The notes below the pieces were generated by a model. It saw only the letters and a program-made list of their open reading frames with translations. It was not told where the DNA came from and searched no databases. This document shows positions 38,537-47,297 of a DNA stretch of 64,000 nt, in pieces (position 1 is the first letter of the stretch; each line of letters starts with the position of its first letter). The DNA lies in the NCBI GenBank assembly GCA_958296015.1, contig CATQIH010000011.1:1-64000 (forward strand), given 5' to 3'. Made by a program: the position numbers and the translations under genes. The stretch comes from Cyclobacteriaceae bacterium. GTDB taxonomy: Bacteria > Bacteroidota > Bacteroidia > Cytophagales > Cyclobacteriaceae.

Positions 38537-38819
38537 AGATCATTTGTTTTTCTTTCTCAATCATGGGCTGTATGTGTTTTGAAAGTCCCCTAGCCGAGAC
38601 CAAATCCACCTTTTTCCCAAGCAACTTCTGAAGGTCCAGTTGCATCTGTATGAAATCCCAGCCTATGGGCTGGCTGTAATCCAGTTCCACCAATAAATCT
38701 ATATCGCTATGCGTATTGCCCTCACCCCTGCCATACGAGCCAAACAAATAGGCTTTGAGCACAGGTTTTTTAGCAAAAAAAGCAGCTATTGTATTGACTT
38801 GTTCGTTGGTTAATCTCAT
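38526..38819 (-). CDS. mntA: MntA-like minimal nucleotidyltransferase antitoxin
   Basis: 97 aa from MRLTNEQVNTIAAFF. The nucleotidyltransferase signature is in FGSYGRGEGNTHSDIDLLVE (G-S-x10-D-x-D). Adenylyltransferase antitoxin for the adjacent HepT. Overlap of 11 bp with hepT. A longer in-frame start at 38846 adds residues without family similarity. Confidence 0.85.
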   Translation of the reverse strand: MRLTNEQVNTIAAFFAKKPVLKAYLFGSYGRGEGNTHSDIDLLVELDYSQPIGWDFIQMQLDLQKLLGKKVDLVSARGLSKHIQPMIEKEKQMIYAR

Positions 38820-38953
38820 TTTGTTTATTCTTTGGTTAGCAGCCAAGTGTATGAGCAGTAGCGGATTTCAAAGCAACTATCTTTTTATCACCACAACGTT
38901 TACTAAATGAAGAAACTTTTAAGTTGTCACTATACACAATGTTAGAGGCGTGT

Positions 38954-39703
38954 TTATTTCTTTTTCCTTCTTGGAGGAGTTGTTGATGAATTGAATATTA
39001 CCAATTTTTTCCAATCAATTTCACCATTTGATTCGCAAAATTCGTTACTGAACTCTCTCGTAAATTTATTTATCATTTGTGCATAAGACTTTAAGAATTC
39101 GTCATTCTTTTCTTTAGCCTTGTGTCCAAGTGGTTCAATGATTTCAGTATAAAGGTTAGTATCACCTGAGATGAATTCCCAAAAAGTTTGACCACAATAT
39201 TTAAAATAATCACCTTTATCAGGTTTATTATCCCGTCCATAACAACAACCATTGATAGCAACTATATTAAGTTGAGAGTTACTTGTCCTAAGCGTCTTTT
39301 TTGCTGTGAGAAAATCAGCCCTCATTTTTTTTAGAGCAGATGAATTTCCCCATTTAGGGCCAGATTTAATTGTAATAATATATCTAATACTATCTCTATC
39401 AAATTCTAAGTCAATGTTTGGAATACCTGATTTACGGCCATTGTATATCTTCTCATTGATGAATATTGCTAAACCTTCCAGCCAATCTCCAAATATCGTT
39501 TCTTCGCTGGAAGAAATATGCGCATTGACAAGGTTATTTATAATCTCTTGGACTGTGACATATTTAGTGTCAAATAAATAAGGGTTTTGCTCTAGCAGAA
39601 TTTTGGATAAACTCAAAGAATTTAAATTGGAAATTCTTTTTTGGTGAAATGTGCTAACATTGTATTCAAAATACTGAGACACAACTTTTAGTGTTAAATC
39701 CAT
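38954..39703 (-). CDS. Type II restriction endonuclease, PmeII-like
   Basis: 249 aa. Features consistent with a PD-(D/E)xK restriction enzyme: FGDWLEGLAIFINEKIY, GIPNIDLEFDRDSIRYIITI followed by KSGPKWGNSS (catalytic D/E and K), and GCCYGRDNKPDKGDYFKYCG near the middle. The assignment to a PmeII-type family is from memory of this pattern. AT-rich compared with its neighbours, which suggests transfer. The partner methyltransferase would be the gene at 40830-41534, which is truncated. Confidence 0.65.
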   Translation of the reverse strand: MDLTLKVVSQYFEYNVSTFHQKRISNLNSLSLSKILLEQNPYLFDTKYVTVQEIINNLVNAHISSSEETIFGDWLEGLAIFINEKIYNGRKSGIPNIDLEFDRDSIRYIITIKSGPKWGNSSALKKMRADFLTAKKTLRTSNSQLNIVAINGCCYGRDNKPDKGDYFKYCGQTFWEFISGDTNLYTEIIEPLGHKAKEKNDEFLKSYAQMINKFTREFSNEFCESNGEIDWKKLVIFNSSTTPPRRKKK

Positions 39704-39884
39704 CTTTCGAATTAAAATTTGACCTACCTAAATAGGATGATACTAATTTGTTTTTTATTGAATTAACGAAATGGTTTTTCGAGTTTTCAGAAGATAAATT
39801 TTTTCTATTTCCTCGAAGAACGACATCTCAAATATTCTTCATTAACGCAATAAACAAACTTACCTTTCTCAATTTTTATATATC

Positions 39885-40814
39885 TTAATTACAAAACTTA
39901 TTTTCACGATGCCAAGTCATTGCATTTTGATGAGGGTAAGCATCCTTTCTTTTAGGAAGAAATATTTTTGAGTGTTGGTTCGAAAATATTCTAATGAAAT
40001 CATAATGATTCATCTTACCATAGTCATGAGATAATAAATTGATTTTTGATGAAACTTGAATAGTAAAATCATTTTCTATACTTAACCAACCTGTATCAAA
40101 AGCCCAATGGTGCAATCTACATAAAGCAACTCCATTCAGTACGTCATCTTTTCCTTTGGAACTGTGGGGAACAATGTGTGCTGCTTCCACTTCCCACGAC
40201 AAAGAATCAGGAGCGTTAATTTTCAATCCACAAAAAGCACATTTGCAATCATACGCTTCAATGACAGCTTGACGAAAGCCTCTTACTCTCATTAAAGATT
40301 CTCTCGTGCTTTTTGCAAATTTCTTTTCTTTATCGAAAGGATTGTAGTATTCGGGTCGTGGAGTTTCCATTAATTTCTTTACAATTTTTTGAACTTCAAA
40401 AGATTTCGTTGGAAGAAATTTCTTGTGTGATGGAGGAATCTTTAGAAGTTTTAGTGCTTCATCAAAACCATTTTCAGTGAGCATCCATTCTTTTTTATTG
40501 GTAAGAAGAATAGTTGATGTTGGTCTTGAAACTAATTTTTCTTTTGCTAATGAATCAGCGGCGCGGTAAAGCAAACGATGCCAAAGAGGGGTTTTTACGA
40601 TTCTATTTTCCTTATGATAAATTCTTTCTAAGACAGCACTTCTTTGATTTTCATTGAGAGAAAACTTATTTGCAATTTCGTTGACAATTTCTTCTCCTGC
40701 TGCAAATTCTTTTATAGTTCCATTACAATTGAATAAGGTGATTAACAATGCTTGCTCAACTTCCTTTCGGGTCGGCATTTTCAAATCTTGAAGCATTTTA
40801 CCTTCGTAACTCAT
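39885..40814 (-). CDS. HNH restriction endonuclease with N-terminal winged helix
   Basis: 309 aa. The N-terminal 100-120 residues look like the Mrr_N winged-helix domain. The C-terminal HNH nuclease has paired Cys (CAFC), EAAHIVPHSSKGKDDVLNGV, then ALCRLHHWAFDTGWLSIENDF. It starts 15 bp after the stop of the truncated methyltransferase. It is likely a restriction enzyme, although the two nuclease genes appear to share one methyltransferase. Confidence 0.75.
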   Translation of the reverse strand: MSYEGKMLQDLKMPTRKEVEQALLITLFNCNGTIKEFAAGEEIVNEIANKFSLNENQRSAVLERIYHKENRIVKTPLWHRLLYRAADSLAKEKLVSRPTSTILLTNKKEWMLTENGFDEALKLLKIPPSHKKFLPTKSFEVQKIVKKLMETPRPEYYNPFDKEKKFAKSTRESLMRVRGFRQAVIEAYDCKCAFCGLKINAPDSLSWEVEAAHIVPHSSKGKDDVLNGVALCRLHHWAFDTGWLSIENDFTIQVSSKINLLSHDYGKMNHYDFIRIFSNQHSKIFLPKRKDAYPHQNAMTWHRENKFCN

Positions 40815-40829
40815 AAAATATTTTTTATA

Positions 40830-41534
40830 TCAACCCATAAAGGGATCAAGTACAGTATCTCCCTCCTTCGTGAACAACTTAATGAACCACTGGGGAAGTC
40901 CTTCAGGAAATGCAGCACTATGATTTTTATTATTGCATTCAGTTGCAAGATGAAGAACATTTGTTGGATAGGCCATTTCTCTATCTAACCAGTTTGATAT
41001 ATTCTTACCAAAACCACTCCCTACCTTAGACTCATCCCGAGTCTTATCTGTATCACTGAGCTTTTTAAGTCTACTCTTTGCCCAATCCCCCATTGGAACC
41101 ATTACTTCCTCCTGATACATATTGAACTTCTTATCTTTATTGAAGTGTAACAACCGTTCCCAAGAATCCCGAAACCTGTTCGGCCATTTGCCTGGATAAG
41201 AGTTCTTTTTGTGCCAGATATATTCTTCTGTCCATAGCCAACCTTGTTTTCTCATCTCAAGGATGAGTTCCATAACATATGTGCTCCTCTCTCCTTTCGT
41301 TACACGCTCTTTAATATTCAGAACGAATGAACCGGTTGGTTTGAGTACTCGTAGTAGTTGTTCAGAAAGAGGTAAAAACCATTCAACATATTTATCAGGA
41401 TGAATGCCACCATAAGTACTCTTCCGTTGGTCAGCGTAGGGAGGAGATGTAAAAATCAAGTCTACCGAATTGTCTGGCAGGTTTTTCAATTCCGTTTTAC
41501 AATCTCCTAGGTATAAGTCTGTTTTTATCTCCAT
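40830..41534 (-). CDS. DNA methyltransferase (N4/N6 type), C-terminally truncated
   Basis: 234 aa. Motif IV TSPPYAD near residue 29; the order motif IV first, then motif I last, is that of beta-class enzymes. The reading frame stops right after VLDPFMG, exactly where the AdoMet-binding motif should continue as SGTT. The rest (normally about 40-60 residues) is absent, and the HNH gene begins 15 bp later. It is probably inactive, or the junction is a deletion scar. Confidence 0.75.
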   Translation of the reverse strand: MEIKTDLYLGDCKTELKNLPDNSVDLIFTSPPYADQRKSTYGGIHPDKYVEWFLPLSEQLLRVLKPTGSFVLNIKERVTKGERSTYVMELILEMRKQGWLWTEEYIWHKKNSYPGKWPNRFRDSWERLLHFNKDKKFNMYQEEVMVPMGDWAKSRLKKLSDTDKTRDESKVGSGFGKNISNWLDREMAYPTNVLHLATECNNKNHSAAFPEGLPQWFIKLFTKEGDTVLDPFMG

Positions 41535-41649
41535 TTTACAAAGATACTTCTATGTCTTCAGGTTCAAAGCCAATTAGCAGTTAGTTTTTTACATTCACAC
41601 ATAACAACCATATATCCACTATATAAAGATTATTCTCCTTCCTAACCCA

Positions 41650-42387
41650 CTACTCCAACTCCTCAATCCGAATGTTGCGCCACATGACTTGCATGGGTGC
41701 TGGCTTGTCAGTAGCATGTACCTGGAAGGCGATGAAGCCGGAGGCATCCACCGTGTCTACTACTTCGGCAGCAGGTACGCCGTTGATCCAGGTGCGAAGG
41801 GTATCGCCTTTGGCTTCTACTTTGTATTGGTTCCATTCGCCGTTTTTGAAGGCGTTGCGGGCAGCTTTGTTATTTGACAGATCGGCCAGCCAGCCGCGAC
41901 GGGCTTCGTCGTAGATACCACCACTATAGGCACGAGGCGATGGGTCTATCTCTACCTGGTAGCCATAGACTCTGCCTTTATCGTACTTGCGTTGTACATC
42001 TTTCCCTTCGCTATTTTTGGTAGTCAGTGTGGTATCCTGTGGCATGGCATGGCTGCGGATTTGTACGCCGGAGTTCATGGCGGTGTCTACCATCACTTCG
42101 TATTCCAGGATGAAGTTGCCGTACGTTTTGTCCGTGGCCAGAAAGCTATTGGGTTCCCCGAGTTTAGAGGTGCCAATGAGTATACCGTCTTCCACTTTGT
42201 AATCGGCTTTGCCGTTGAGTTGCGTGAAGCCCGCTTTGGTGTCTCCCTGAAGCATAGGCACAAATTCACCAGCAGGTTGTTGCTTACTGACGGCTGTCGT
42301 ATCCGACTGTTCGTTTTGTGAGGAAGGAGTATTACATGCATGAAGAAAAATGCAAAGCGTCAGTGCTGAAATGGTTAGCTTTTTCAT
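41650..42387 (-). CDS. DUF1080 (3-keto-disaccharide hydrolase-like) lipoprotein
   Basis: 245 aa. Lipoprotein signal MKKLTISALTLCIFLHAC. DUF1080 jelly-roll domain: DGILIGTSKLGEPNSFLATD, YGNFILEYEVMVDTAMNSGV, NGEWNQYKVEAKGDTLRTWI, NGVPAAEV. Proteins of this family act on sugars or bind glycans in Bacteroidota. Its 3' end and flank are duplicated at 38018-38181. Confidence 0.85.
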   Translation of the reverse strand: MKKLTISALTLCIFLHACNTPSSQNEQSDTTAVSKQQPAGEFVPMLQGDTKAGFTQLNGKADYKVEDGILIGTSKLGEPNSFLATDKTYGNFILEYEVMVDTAMNSGVQIRSHAMPQDTTLTTKNSEGKDVQRKYDKGRVYGYQVEIDPSPRAYSGGIYDEARRGWLADLSNNKAARNAFKNGEWNQYKVEAKGDTLRTWINGVPAAEVVDTVDASGFIAFQVHATDKPAPMQVMWRNIRIEELE

Positions 42388-42429
42388 AGTTAAGTTTAGT
42401 ATCATTGTTTGAAGATGTTAACATACTAA

Positions 42430-42475
42430 AAAAGCCCATCGCGCACAACAAATATTGCGTCAGCGGCGGGCTTTT
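42430..42475 (-). terminator. Terminator hairpin downstream of cystathionine beta-synthase
   Basis: AAAAGCCC (42430-42437) pairs with GGGCTTTT (42468-42475), with GCGC-rich inner pairing. It lies after the stop codon at 42503 on the minus strand, in front of the DUF1080 gene. Confidence 0.55.
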
Positions 42476-42502
42476 AATACGAATAAAGAACAGACCGGTT
42501 GG

Positions 42503-43873
42503 TTAGCTACTCATCGCCATCAGGATGTCGTGGCGGGTAATGATGTGTACTTTGTTGAGCCTGTCGCGTACCAGCAGGGCTTTGTTGTTTTTGTCAATCA
42601 TCGAAGACAACACATCCAGGGTATCTCTGGAAGAAACAAACTGGAAGGGCTTGTCCATGATCATCTCCACGGGCTGCGTTTTCAGCTCCGGGTTGTCAAT
42701 CAGCTTGTGCAGCACTTTGGAGTCTGTTAGGCTGCCGACAAAGGCTTCGCCTTCTACCACTGGAATCTGCGAGATGCCTTTTTCATTCAGTATCCTGATG
42801 GCCTCTCCTACTTTCATATCTTTATCAATAGCAATCAGGTCATCGCTGCCATTACGGTCTTTCAAAATATCCTGCGCGGTGGCAAACTCCCGCTTTTCCA
42901 GGTAGCCGTGGTCTTTCATCCAGCTGTCGTTGTAAATCTTGCCCAGGTAGCGGGTGCCGTGGTCGGGCAGCAGGATCACCATCGTATCGTCTTTCTTCAG
43001 GTGTTTGCGGGCATACTTGAGCGCGCCGTATACTGCCGAGCCACACGACCAACCAACAAAAAGCCCTTCTTCGCGTGCCAGCCTGCGCGCCATGATGGCA
43101 GCGTCTTTGTCGGTGACTTTCACCACATGATCAATCATATCGAAGTCGACGTTTTTGGGTAGAATATCTTCTCCGATGCCTTCGGTGAGGTATGGAAATA
43201 TCTCATTCTCGTCGAACTCCCCGGTTTCTTTGTATTTTTTGAATACCGAACCATACGTATCAATGCCCACTGTGATCAGGTCGTGGTGCTGTTCTTTCAT
43301 GTATTTGGACACGCCGCTGATGGTGCCCCCGGTGCCGATGCCTGCCGCGAAGTGCGTTACCTTGCCTTCTGTCTGCTCCCATATTTCCGGACCGGTGGTC
43401 TCATAATGCGCTGCGGTGTTGGAAAGGTTGTCGTACTGGTTGGGATAAAAGGAGTTGACGATGGTTTCGTTGAGCTTGCGGGCCACTGAATAGTAAGAGC
43501 GCGGATCGTCCGGTGTTACGTTGGTGGGGCACACCACGACCTCTGCACCTACAGCCCGGAGAATGTCTATCTTCTCCTGCGACTGCTTGTCGGCCAGCGT
43601 GAAGATGCACTTGTAGCCTTTGGCAATGGCAGCCAGGGCCAGCCCCATGCCGGTGTTGCCGGAAGTGCCCTCAATGATGGTGCCGCCCGGCCTGAGCTTG
43701 CCTTCCCGCTCTGCATCTTCTACCATCTTCAGCGCAATACGGTCTTTGACGGAGTTGCCCGGATTGAAATATTCTACTTTGACAAGGATGGTACCTTCAA
43801 TGCCTTCGTTCACTTTGTTGAGCCTGACCAGGGGCGTATTTCCTATGGTCTCGATGATGGAGTTATAGTACAT
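42503..43873 (-). CDS. Cystathionine beta-synthase
   Basis: 456 aa, PLP-dependent, forming cystathionine from homocysteine and serine (or acting as a cysteine synthase). PLP-lysine in NPGNSVKDRIALK, phosphate-binding SGNTG, then GIGTGGTISG. Two CBS domains lie at the C-terminus (about 340-456, KVGEAIRILNEKGISQIPVV and TLDVLSSMIDKNNKALLV). Start ATG 43873 (MYYNSIIETIGNTPLVRL) gives the standard N-terminus. It is divergent from the citrate synthase gene. Confidence 0.93.
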   Translation of the reverse strand: MYYNSIIETIGNTPLVRLNKVNEGIEGTILVKVEYFNPGNSVKDRIALKMVEDAEREGKLRPGGTIIEGTSGNTGMGLALAAIAKGYKCIFTLADKQSQEKIDILRAVGAEVVVCPTNVTPDDPRSYYSVARKLNETIVNSFYPNQYDNLSNTAAHYETTGPEIWEQTEGKVTHFAAGIGTGGTISGVSKYMKEQHHDLITVGIDTYGSVFKKYKETGEFDENEIFPYLTEGIGEDILPKNVDFDMIDHVVKVTDKDAAIMARRLAREEGLFVGWSCGSAVYGALKYARKHLKKDDTMVILLPDHGTRYLGKIYNDSWMKDHGYLEKREFATAQDILKDRNGSDDLIAIDKDMKVGEAIRILNEKGISQIPVVEGEAFVGSLTDSKVLHKLIDNPELKTQPVEMIMDKPFQFVSSRDTLDVLSSMIDKNNKALLVRDRLNKVHIITRHDILMAMSS

Positions 43874-43902
43874 TGCGTTTTTGCATTTCATGTGTGATGT
43901 CA

Positions 43903-43910
43903 CAAAAATA
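43903..43910 (-). promoter_or_regulatory. Possible -7 element of the cystathionine beta-synthase gene
   Basis: Reading on the minus strand, TATTTTTG fits TAnnTTTG and lies about 30 bp before the ATG. A TTGAC sequence lies upstream, though with a short spacer of about 14 bp. Confidence 0.3.
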
Positions 43911-44111
43911 CCAACATAATTTGTCAATTGCTTTCATTTCTTGTCATTTCCTGCCGGTTATGCTGACAAAACTTCAAAATAAGAACTTTAGCATTACTAT
44001 CAGGCAAAATATCTATAACATTAACTGAATCTATTGATTATACGTTATAGAATTATAATACCTTCACACAAATTAAAATTAATTTTTTCTACCACTAACA
44101 TTCTCTCTCGT

Positions 44112-45386
44112 ATGTCAAGTAACACTGCTGAATTAAAGATCGACGGAAAATCGTATGAGCTTCCGATCATCGAAGGATCAGAAAACGAAAAAGCCGTAGA
44201 TATTAGCAAACTCAGATCGGAGAGCGGTTATATCACGCTGGACCCTGGCTTTAAAAACACAGGTTCTACTACCAGCTCCATCACCTACCTGGATGGAGAA
44301 GAAGGCATCCTGCGATACCGGGGTTATCCTATAGAAAACCTGTCTGCCAAGTCCAGTTTTCTGGAGGTGGCCTACCTGCTGATCTACAGTGAACTGCCCA
44401 ACCAAAGTGAGTTTGAGTCTTTTAAAGAAGAAATCACCCACCATACGCTGGTGCACGAAGATATCAAAAAGATACTGGATGGCTTTCCTTCCAGCGCACA
44501 CCCGATGGGCGTACTTTCCTCGCTGGTATGCTCGCTCACAGCATTTTATCCTGAGTCGCTGGACCCCAACCGCTCCAAAGAGGAAGTACACCTGAGCATC
44601 ATTCGCCTTTTGGCCAAGATGCCTACGTTTGCTGCCTGGGCTTATAAGCATAAGATCGGTCACCCGGTCAATTATCCTGACAATACGCTCGACTACTGCT
44701 CCAACTTCCTGAAGATGATGTTTGGCCTGCCGGCAGAGCAATACGAAGCCGACCCAGTGGTGAGTGATGCGCTGGACAAGCTGCTGATCCTTCATGCCGA
44801 CCATGAGCAGAACTGCTCTACCTCTACGGTACGCATTGTGGGTTCGTCGCAGGCAAGTCTGTATGCCTCTATTGCTGCCGGTATCAACGCGCTGTGGGGA
44901 CCGCTGCATGGTGGTGCCAACCAGGCCGTTATTGAGATGTTGGAACAGATCAAGCAGGATGGCGGCGATGTGCAAAAGTTTATCGATAAGGCCAAAGACA
45001 AGAACGACCCGTTCCGCCTGATGGGCTTCGGACACAGAGTCTACAAGAACTTCGACCCGCGTGCCCGTATCATCAAGAAGAATGCCGACGAAGTGCTTTC
45101 CGGCCTGGGCGTGAAAGACCCGATCCTGGACATTGCCAAAGGTCTGGAAGAGACTGCACTGAAAGATGATTATTTTGTAGAGAGAAAACTGTATCCTAAC
45201 GTTGATTTCTACTCAGGCATCATCTACCGTGCGATGGGCATCCCCACAGATATGTTCACCGTGATGTTTGCCCTGGGCCGACTGCCCGGCTGGATTGCCC
45301 AGTGGAAAGAGATGCGCGAGAATAAAGAACCCATTGGCCGTCCAAGACAAATTTATACCGGTTACAACGAACGAAAAATAAAGTAG
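44112..45386 (+). CDS. gltA: Citrate synthase
   Basis: 424 aa. Condenses acetyl-CoA and oxaloacetate in the TCA cycle. Catalytic regions: LHADHEQNCSTSTVRIVGSS, GPLHGGANQAVIEML, GFGHRVYKNFDPRARI, and YPNVDFYSGIIYRAMGIP. ATG 44112 (MSSNTAELKIDG) is preferred over an AT-rich upstream extension. Confidence 0.95.
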   Translation: MSSNTAELKIDGKSYELPIIEGSENEKAVDISKLRSESGYITLDPGFKNTGSTTSSITYLDGEEGILRYRGYPIENLSAKSSFLEVAYLLIYSELPNQSEFESFKEEITHHTLVHEDIKKILDGFPSSAHPMGVLSSLVCSLTAFYPESLDPNRSKEEVHLSIIRLLAKMPTFAAWAYKHKIGHPVNYPDNTLDYCSNFLKMMFGLPAEQYEADPVVSDALDKLLILHADHEQNCSTSTVRIVGSSQASLYASIAAGINALWGPLHGGANQAVIEMLEQIKQDGGDVQKFIDKAKDKNDPFRLMGFGHRVYKNFDPRARIIKKNADEVLSGLGVKDPILDIAKGLEETALKDDYFVERKLYPNVDFYSGIIYRAMGIPTDMFTVMFALGRLPGWIAQWKEMRENKEPIGRPRQIYTGYNERKIK

Positions 45387-45389
45387 GAA

Positions 45390-45455
45390 ATAGGAGTTGG
45401 GTGTTAGGAGTTAGATTTTCACCTAAAACCCAAACCCAACTCCTAACACCTATTC
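45390..45455. terminator. Imperfect inverted repeat between convergent genes
   Basis: AGGAGTTGGGTGTTAGGAG (about 45391) pairs with CCAACTCCTAACACC (about 45436-45450), with several mismatches. It is in the right place to end both gltA and ybjQ transcripts. It also belongs to the family of AACTCCTAACACC-type spacers seen near 5450 and 59970. Confidence 0.45.
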
Positions 45456-45770
45456 TAAAACAACAGCGGTGCCGCTGGCACTTACCATGAGCATGCCTTG
45501 CTCTTTTCCCAGTGTTTCATAGTCCAGGTCTAGCCCAATGATGGCATTGGCACCCATCTTAGTGGCTCTGTCTGCCATTTCATCCAGCGCATAGTCTTTG
45601 GCTTCCCGCAGCGCAGATTCGTATGACCCTGCCCGTCCGCCTACAATATCACGGATACCGGCAAAAAGATCACGAAAGATATTGGCACCAATAATGGCTT
45701 CGCCAGTAACCAGTCCTACATACTTTGTCACTTTTTTTCCCTCTACATGGGGTGTGGTCGTCATTAACAT
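45450..45770 (-). CDS. YbjQ/UPF0145 family protein
   Basis: 106 aa. Matches the YbjQ (DUF74) family along its full length: [60 protein letters not shown]. It forms a small pentameric alpha/beta ring in known structures; function unclear (possibly heavy-metal related). No signal peptide. It converges with gltA. Confidence 0.9.
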   Translation of the reverse strand: MLMTTTPHVEGKKVTKYVGLVTGEAIIGANIFRDLFAGIRDIVGGRAGSYESALREAKDYALDEMADRATKMGANAIIGLDLDYETLGKEQGMLMVSASGTAVVLE

Positions 45771-45875
45771 ATCATGTTTGTTTATGGTGAAAAAAATTTT
45801 GAGGCTGGAAGCTAGAAGTTGGAACTCTCACTTCGGTCTTCCGTCTCCGTTCTCCCTACTCCCATCGTCCTGCTT

Positions 45876-45917
45876 CAGTGACAGGCGTTCTTTGGCAAAC
45901 CATTCAGCGTAGAGGTT
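45876..45917 (-). pseudogene. 42-bp duplicated fragment of the outer-membrane gene 46557-47297
   Basis: CAGTGACAGGCGTTCTTTGG and CAAACCATTCAGCGTAGAGG match 46752-46793 at 39 of 42 positions. It is a short relic of the barrel gene beyond the 45979-46461 lipoprotein gene. Confidence 0.75.
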
Positions 45918-45978
45918 ACAATATAAGAAAAGCCGCTCCAAAAACTTGAAGTGGCTTCTTATTTATATCTTCACATCA

Positions 45979-46461
45979 CTACTTACATGGCTCTGTTTTT
46001 AGGAAATCGTCCTCGGTAAAGCGATAAGTGTATTGAAAATGATTATCGTCTAAAACTTCTGCCTCATAGCTTGAGATATTTGAGGTAGTAGGGCCTTCAC
46101 CTTCTGTATATGTAATGCATTTGGAGTCATCAAAAGTTATAAGAATAGGAAAACCATGTCCTTGAAGGCCATCTAAAAAACCTTCACAGCAAGTTGCAAT
46201 ATCAGGGTTCCTATCTCCTTTACCATTGATATTAAAAACTTTTTCCGCCATCGGATTCAGCGTAAATAAGTTAATTGTATCGCTATTATCCAAAGCTATA
46301 TAGCTATAGCTCACTGTATAGTTAGTGCTGTTTTTATATATAAAGTCTGCTAATACTTTAGGCTCTACATCTATTTTACAACCGCTGATAAACAGGATAC
46401 TAATTCCAATAAGCAAAACTCTTATCCAAACGTATTCACGTCGGTTTATTTTCTGTTCCAT
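45979..46461 (-). CDS. Hypothetical lipoprotein
   Basis: 160 aa from MEQKINRREYVWIRVLLIGI, with lipobox SGC. The mature part is beta-rich with two adjacent cysteines (IATCCEGFL) and a Thr/Ser-rich end. No family recognised. It lies between the barrel gene and a duplicated scrap of that gene, which suggests it was inserted there. Confidence 0.55.
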   Translation of the reverse strand: MEQKINRREYVWIRVLLIGISILFISGCKIDVEPKVLADFIYKNSTNYTVSYSYIALDNSDTINLFTLNPMAEKVFNINGKGDRNPDIATCCEGFLDGLQGHGFPILITFDDSKCITYTEGEGPTTSNISSYEAEVLDDNHFQYTYRFTEDDFLKTEPCK

Positions 46462-46556
46462 TGTTGTATTTTCTCGTCTTGGATATACCATTTTTGCTAA
46501 TTCCCATTGTACGCTCTGGTTCAGCTATAAGTAAGTATAGAAGCCGGTCTCCCTTC

Positions 46557-47297
46557 TCACAAAGTAATGATTGCTCCGATAACAGCATAGTGCAGCAAAC
46601 TGAAATTATATACTTCGTCATTGTCGGCACCGCCTTCCAGCACCCGGTAGCCTAGCTTGAAAGTCAGGTTTCTGGAGGGATACAGGTAGGCGGCCAACAG
46701 CACATCTTCTGCCCTACCCTGTGGAGCGGCCAGCGCATCACCTTTCAGCACCAGCGACAGGCGTTCTTTGACAAACCATTCAGCGTAGAAGTTGATCAGC
46801 GGCACAAAGCCTACGTTGGTCTTTTCATCCGACTGTAGTTCGCTCGTCAATGTGATGCGGGCATCCCTGATCTTAGCAGTAACACCAACGCCAAACTGAA
46901 ACCGCTGCGTGCGGGCAAACATAAAACGATACGTGAGCCGGTAGGAATTGAACTGGTACTTGCCTGTGACATTCACATTCGGACTAAATACTGTCTGCTC
47001 AAAGGTGACAGGCGTATCAAAACTCCCTTCTGCGGTGAGCGTTAGTGGCGCATAGAGCAGAGAAACGTAGTGCTTTTTGTTGAACAGGTAAGAGAGCCTC
47101 AGCCTGTAAAACACTTTGGTGAGGGTGTTCAGATCATCGGAAAGGGAAAAAAGCGTACCGCCTTTGCCAGGCACACGCACATTGTTGTAGCCATCAAACA
47201 CCACACCGCTTTCCACATCCAGGCTTGCCTGTGCGTGTGATTTTGTGGTAGTGAAGATCATAAGCAGTGCCAGCAGGGCTATGGTCTTGTGTGTCAT
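46557..47297 (-). CDS. Outer-membrane beta-barrel protein
   Basis: 246 aa with signal peptide MTHKTIALLALLMIFTTTKS ending in HAQ. The mature part has alternating amphipathic strands (FYRLRLSYLFNKKHYVSLLY, FNSYRLTYRFMFARTQRFQF, LTFKLGYRVLEGGADND) and a C-terminal strand ending IITL. It is probably a small barrel of unknown function. Confidence 0.65.
   Translation of the reverse strand: MTHKTIALLALLMIFTTTKSHAQASLDVESGVVFDGYNNVRVPGKGGTLFSLSDDLNTLTKVFYRLRLSYLFNKKHYVSLLYAPLTLTAEGSFDTPVTFEQTVFSPNVNVTGKYQFNSYRLTYRFMFARTQRFQFGVGVTAKIRDARITLTSELQSDEKTNVGFVPLINFYAEWFVKERLSLVLKGDALAAPQGRAEDVLLAAYLYPSRNLTFKLGYRVLEGGADNDEVYNFSLLHYAVIGAIITL

Noticed and set aside
38835-38953. attC site between the mntA and restriction enzyme genes
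   Set aside because: GTTAGAGGC is present at one end, but the opposite end is not complementary in the right orientation.
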